Source: Piper betle | Lineage: Eukaryota > Streptophyta > Magnoliopsida > Piperales > Piperaceae | Reading direction: 5' to 3' | Length of the DNA stretch: 64,000 nucleotides | Assembly: GCA_033002965.1 (NCBI GenBank) | Contig: JAURVB010001720.1 | Location: 62,001-126,000, forward strand | In this document: one piece after another, positions 60,749 to 64,000 of the stretch | Layout: each line of letters begins with the position of its first letter | Numbering within the stretch: position 1 is the first letter of the stretch | Program-made: the position numbers and the translations under genes | Notes under the pieces: generated by a model | The model's database searches: none | The model's input: the letters and a program-made list of their open reading frames with translations, nothing else | Told to the model about the DNA's origin: nothing

Positions 60749-62288
60749 ATATTGGTAATAAATAATTTGTACTTTCAAAATGAGAAAGAAAAAGAACACC
60801 ACCTGATCAGTCTCAATCATCTTTCTTGGATCAGGTTTGAAATAGATCGAGTCACCAAGAAGTACTGCACTTTTTCAATGATGTTCTTTGCCTCAAATGT
60901 CTTTGATAGATCATATCTTGTCTATTACGTTGGAATAAAAAATAAAAAATAAAAAAGGAAACTTTCTATTTGTTTTAAATGGCTTTATTTCAGGGAAAAT
61001 TGAGTTTGGTTAGAAAAAATAATTCTACCAAGAAAATTAGTTCGGTCTGGCTGAGGCAGCTGAATCTACCCACCCTAAAGCTTTGGGTGGTAGATGTGGC
61101 TTCCCTAAGTGTGACCCACGACCTCAAAGTGGCCAGATCTGGCTGTCCCAATTCTAGGAGTAGTCAAATATGACTATCCCTAGGTTTAGGATGGCCAGAT
61201 CCAACGGCTCCAAATTTTCTTGCCCTAGCCAAATGCCGATGGTCAATAGTTTGAAGAGATTATTTCTTTTTGTTATAAAAATTGGGTTGAGTTGATATTG
61301 TTTTTATTTAGTTGGGACGGCTGCATTTTTCAAACCAAAACTTACTTGGAGTTTATCACTGCTGCAAACTTTCCTCTTTTTTGGCAATTTTGTTTTAAAA
61401 AATTCTCTTTTCTCATGAAATGCTAAAAAAAACGATGTTCTTTCCTTTTAGATTTAAAGATAATCAAAACGTATGAAGATAAAATTTTTTAATAATGTGC
61501 ACATAATGTTCATTGCATGCAAGTCATCGTTAATTATTTTACTGTGACCCATAAATGAGGGGAACAATTTTATAGAATTAATAATCATAAAACTAGAAAA
61601 ATATTCCCAAATTATAAATGTGTTTTGGAGGAACTTAAAATTTGAAATTTGAATTAAACAAGATACATAGCAACTTTATTACTTACGCACTATCTTACTA
61701 ATTTCCTAAAATCAATGAAACATAAATCAGGTGCGAGCAACTTATTGTTGGGCCCTTTGGCCCCTCTGATAGATAAACCCAAACTTATAACTTACGTTGA
61801 AACATCATCCGCCTCATAATTGCTTTTTGTGTGTCCCATAAATCAGGGAAGAACTTTATGTATAAAGAGTGAAAACTGAAAAATATTTTTAAAAAAAATG
61901 TTTAATCGGGAACAAATGTTGAAACAAGATAAAGAACAAGCAGCTAGCACAATACCTACTGAAATTACTTTGTATTATTTTCAAAAAGGTAAATGATAAT
62001 GAAAACGTTTGGTGCTTAGTCAATTTCATGCAATTCAATACATTGTTTGGTCTCAATAGAACATTTTATATAAAATCTTTAAAAAAATTTGTTACATTTT
62101 TTAACAATTATGAAACATGCCTGATTTTATAAATAAAGTAATATTATTTGGCAAGTTATTGAAAAATTTTGGCCGAATGTTTGAAAAAAATAAAATGTCA
62201 TTGCCCTTAATTTTCATTTTGTAATATTTTATAAAGGATGCTCTTTTCACCTTATTTTTACCCTACATTTATCCCCAATAGCTAATAT
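60749..62288. other. AT-rich intergenic sequence with an LTR-start-like fragment
   Basis: TGTTGGGCCCTTTGGCCCCTCTG at 61747 resembles the start at 26073 and may be a relic LTR end. Otherwise there is nothing assignable. Confidence 0.4.
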
Positions 62289-64000
62289 AGAACACCCAAA
62301 TCCGGTTCACACTCGTGAACCGAACCGGTATGTTACAGGCCCCGGTTAGGTCGGCTAACCCAAACCTAACTTGTGCGGATCCAACTTGCTATATGTATGT
62401 ATGTATGAATGCATAAAACCCTAACAGGATACTACATGGATAACATGCAACCAATTTTCACACCAACACAATTACAATCAAAATTAGTAAAAATTCTAAA
62501 ATGAAAGGGACAGAATTTCCCCTAAAAATACAATTAGGGGCCACCCTATCAAAATCATATATTCAAACATATATACGCATCACACTTTTCTAACCCATCA
62601 CACTTTGGGTCCTAACCCATCACACTTTATTCATCATTCTCTGAACTTTGGGTCCTAACCCATCACACTTTTGCTGCGCTACTCAGATCATTTCATTTCA
62701 TGTCATTGCCATGCCTCAAATATTTAATCATAGCATGTTTATAAAATAACATTATAAACAAAACATTAAACATTCAATCACCCAATGTGTGTGTAGAAAA
62801 CTTTATTGCTCCTCCGTCCTGGCTGGCACATCCATCTTATGCTTATCACCTATATATATATATGAACGTCAGTAACAAGCGTTACTAGTCCGAAAAGAAA
62901 ATAACTATAACAAACTGGCTATAAGAGCAAACTCTCATATGAAAGAAAACAATATATACTCCACGTGAACACTCTGAAGGGCACTACTGAGGAGCCACTG
63001 GGCTGTAGACCCGGTAGCATCCCGAACTTACTGATCTGCTGCCGGTACTGTGCCGCTCTCGGTACTTCTATTTCAGTACTTCTCGTGAAACTTTATCCTA
63101 AGCCCTCTCCTTACCTCCATATTTCTCTTGGCCTTGAGCACGAAGGCCGAGTACTCTCAGGCAGTCGCCTTTAATACCTTTTGAACCACAAGTCCGGACA
63201 TGCGCTGTACTAAACAGTACTCGTAAACCTCCACGTTCTCCGGGTGTGAGGAACTCAAACGCAGAGTTGTCAGGATCCCTCGGGAATGGAACAGTCCGCT
63301 AGCACTAATCCAGAGCCTGCTTTGACTGTCACTGCATCCTCTGCATGGTACGTGCAGTCGATTTCTCCATCTCTCATCTCACAGAAACGCAAAAACTATA
63401 TACATATATAGGCTTGGGTAGGGAGTTATATAATAGGCCCGAAGGCAACTTTTGGTGGATCTTGTTTTCGAAATCAACCTTGAGGGATCTCATCCTCGAG
63501 GGGTTATTAATCCGGAAAATGTTCGGATAAATGGCCCGAGTTAAGTGAGATCCGATAAAACGCCACTTAACCTGTCTGGTTGACAATAAATCAAACATAC
63601 AATAGAAAAGATCATAAAAATCAGAGAGAAGTCCTAACAGACCTGGTAGAAGCTCCAAGCGTGTCATCACGCCTAGGCGGCGAGCTCCTACTCCGTACCT
63701 ACACATCAAAACTAAATACTAATGCCCTCTAACTACATGATGCATCAAAATCAATGAATACCACACACGACATAATAATCATCCATCATAGTCACATAAT
63801 CATAAAAGAGAATAATCCTAACTCAAACTATTCATACTATATTTTATTCTGTTTCTCTAAATTACATCATGATCACTTATCATGCTCCAACTCATTTTAT
63901 CTCATTAGCTCACTTACTATTCATTTACAATTCCTCAAATCATACCATCATTACTTCATTAGTAATTAGGCATTATCATGATAAATAATCAGTCCTACCA
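62289..64000 (-). mobile_element. Reversed LTR of the 7741-18028 family, cut by the window end
   Basis: From GAACACCCAAATCCGGTTCAC onward it is, in reverse complement, collinear with the 3' LTR: the CCGGTTCGGTTCACGAG end region, the GTAACAAGCGTTACTAGTCC segment (9925-9945 in the other copy), the CCTTACCTCCATATTTCT segment, and the CCACTTAACTCGGGCC-type block near 63530-63575. About 1.7 kb of an expected ~2.84 kb is visible. No primer-binding site lies left of its 3' end, so it is a 3' LTR or a solo LTR. The frames at 62965-63174 plus and 63374-63709 minus are LTR sequence. Confidence 0.78.
62575..62665. repeat. Short tandem repeat TAACCCATCACACTTTGGGTCC inside the LTR
   Basis: About four partial units of CCCATCACACTTT with GGGTCCTAA links are present. 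The equivalent place in the other LTRs has a single GGGTTGAGACCCAAGCTTCAAAGTGAG, so this copy has expanded locally. Confidence 0.65.

Noticed and set aside
1..64000. A new multi-gene defence or biosynthetic system
   Set aside because: Only two intact genes were found, with unrelated predicted roles and convergent orientation; nothing suggests a gene cluster.

Overview
The window is nuclear DNA of a flowering plant. The evidence is two multi-exon genes of plant-specific type (an AT-hook protein and a CRIB-domain Rop GTPase-activating protein), GT-AG introns, AT-rich intergenic DNA, and dense layers of plant LTR retrotransposons, TRIM-like elements, small inverted-repeat transposons and (TA)n microsatellites. 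I cannot place the species. Only two genes look intact; almost everything else is mobile-element debris.

Layout. Positions 1-18364 hold a Ty3/gypsy-like element on the minus strand, with a left LTR cut by the window edge, a decayed interior, a primer-binding site at 4351-4362 and a long right LTR. That right LTR is split by a second Ty3/gypsy-like element on the plus strand (7741-18028) flanked by a perfect 5-bp target duplication, GGGGT. A 634-bp hAT-like element with an 8-bp duplication lies just beyond (18433-19066). Positions 19953-28329 are a Tat/Ogre-like element with about 435-bp LTRs and a broken gag, itself carrying a TRIM-like fragment, a broken minus-strand Copia pol gene with its LTR, and a GC-rich LTR-like block. 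Positions 28690-33251 are repeat-rich: a 56-bp tandem repeat, an LTR with an expanded 109-bp higher-order minisatellite, and a triplicated ~850-bp unit derived from an LTR.

The gene island is 34480-42450. The AT-hook gene (plus, 35818-38118, 3 coding exons, 463 residues) and the RopGAP gene (minus, 42303-39052, 5 exons, 443 residues) are convergent, with stop codons about 0.93 kb apart. They share no evident pathway: one is a predicted nuclear DNA-binding protein, the other a predicted negative regulator of Rop GTPase signalling. The AT-hook gene has the most unusual local structure: a 90-bp tandem duplication copied its last splice acceptor together with coding sequence, so alternative acceptors could give proteins that differ by exactly one 30-residue repeat.

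Positions 42450-64000 have no recognisable intact gene. They contain two fold-back elements embedded in (TA)n tracts (46.1-46.6 and 56.2-56.8 kb), a TRIM-like element with an internally repeated core (47.7-48.6 kb), a 3.0-kb solo LTR with target duplication GTAAA (50587-53596), a MITE, a reversed LTR of the 29-kb family, a second hAT-like copy, and at the right edge a reversed LTR of the same family as the 7741-18028 element.

I found no convincing new multi-gene system. All boundaries and similarities were judged by eye, without alignment or database search.
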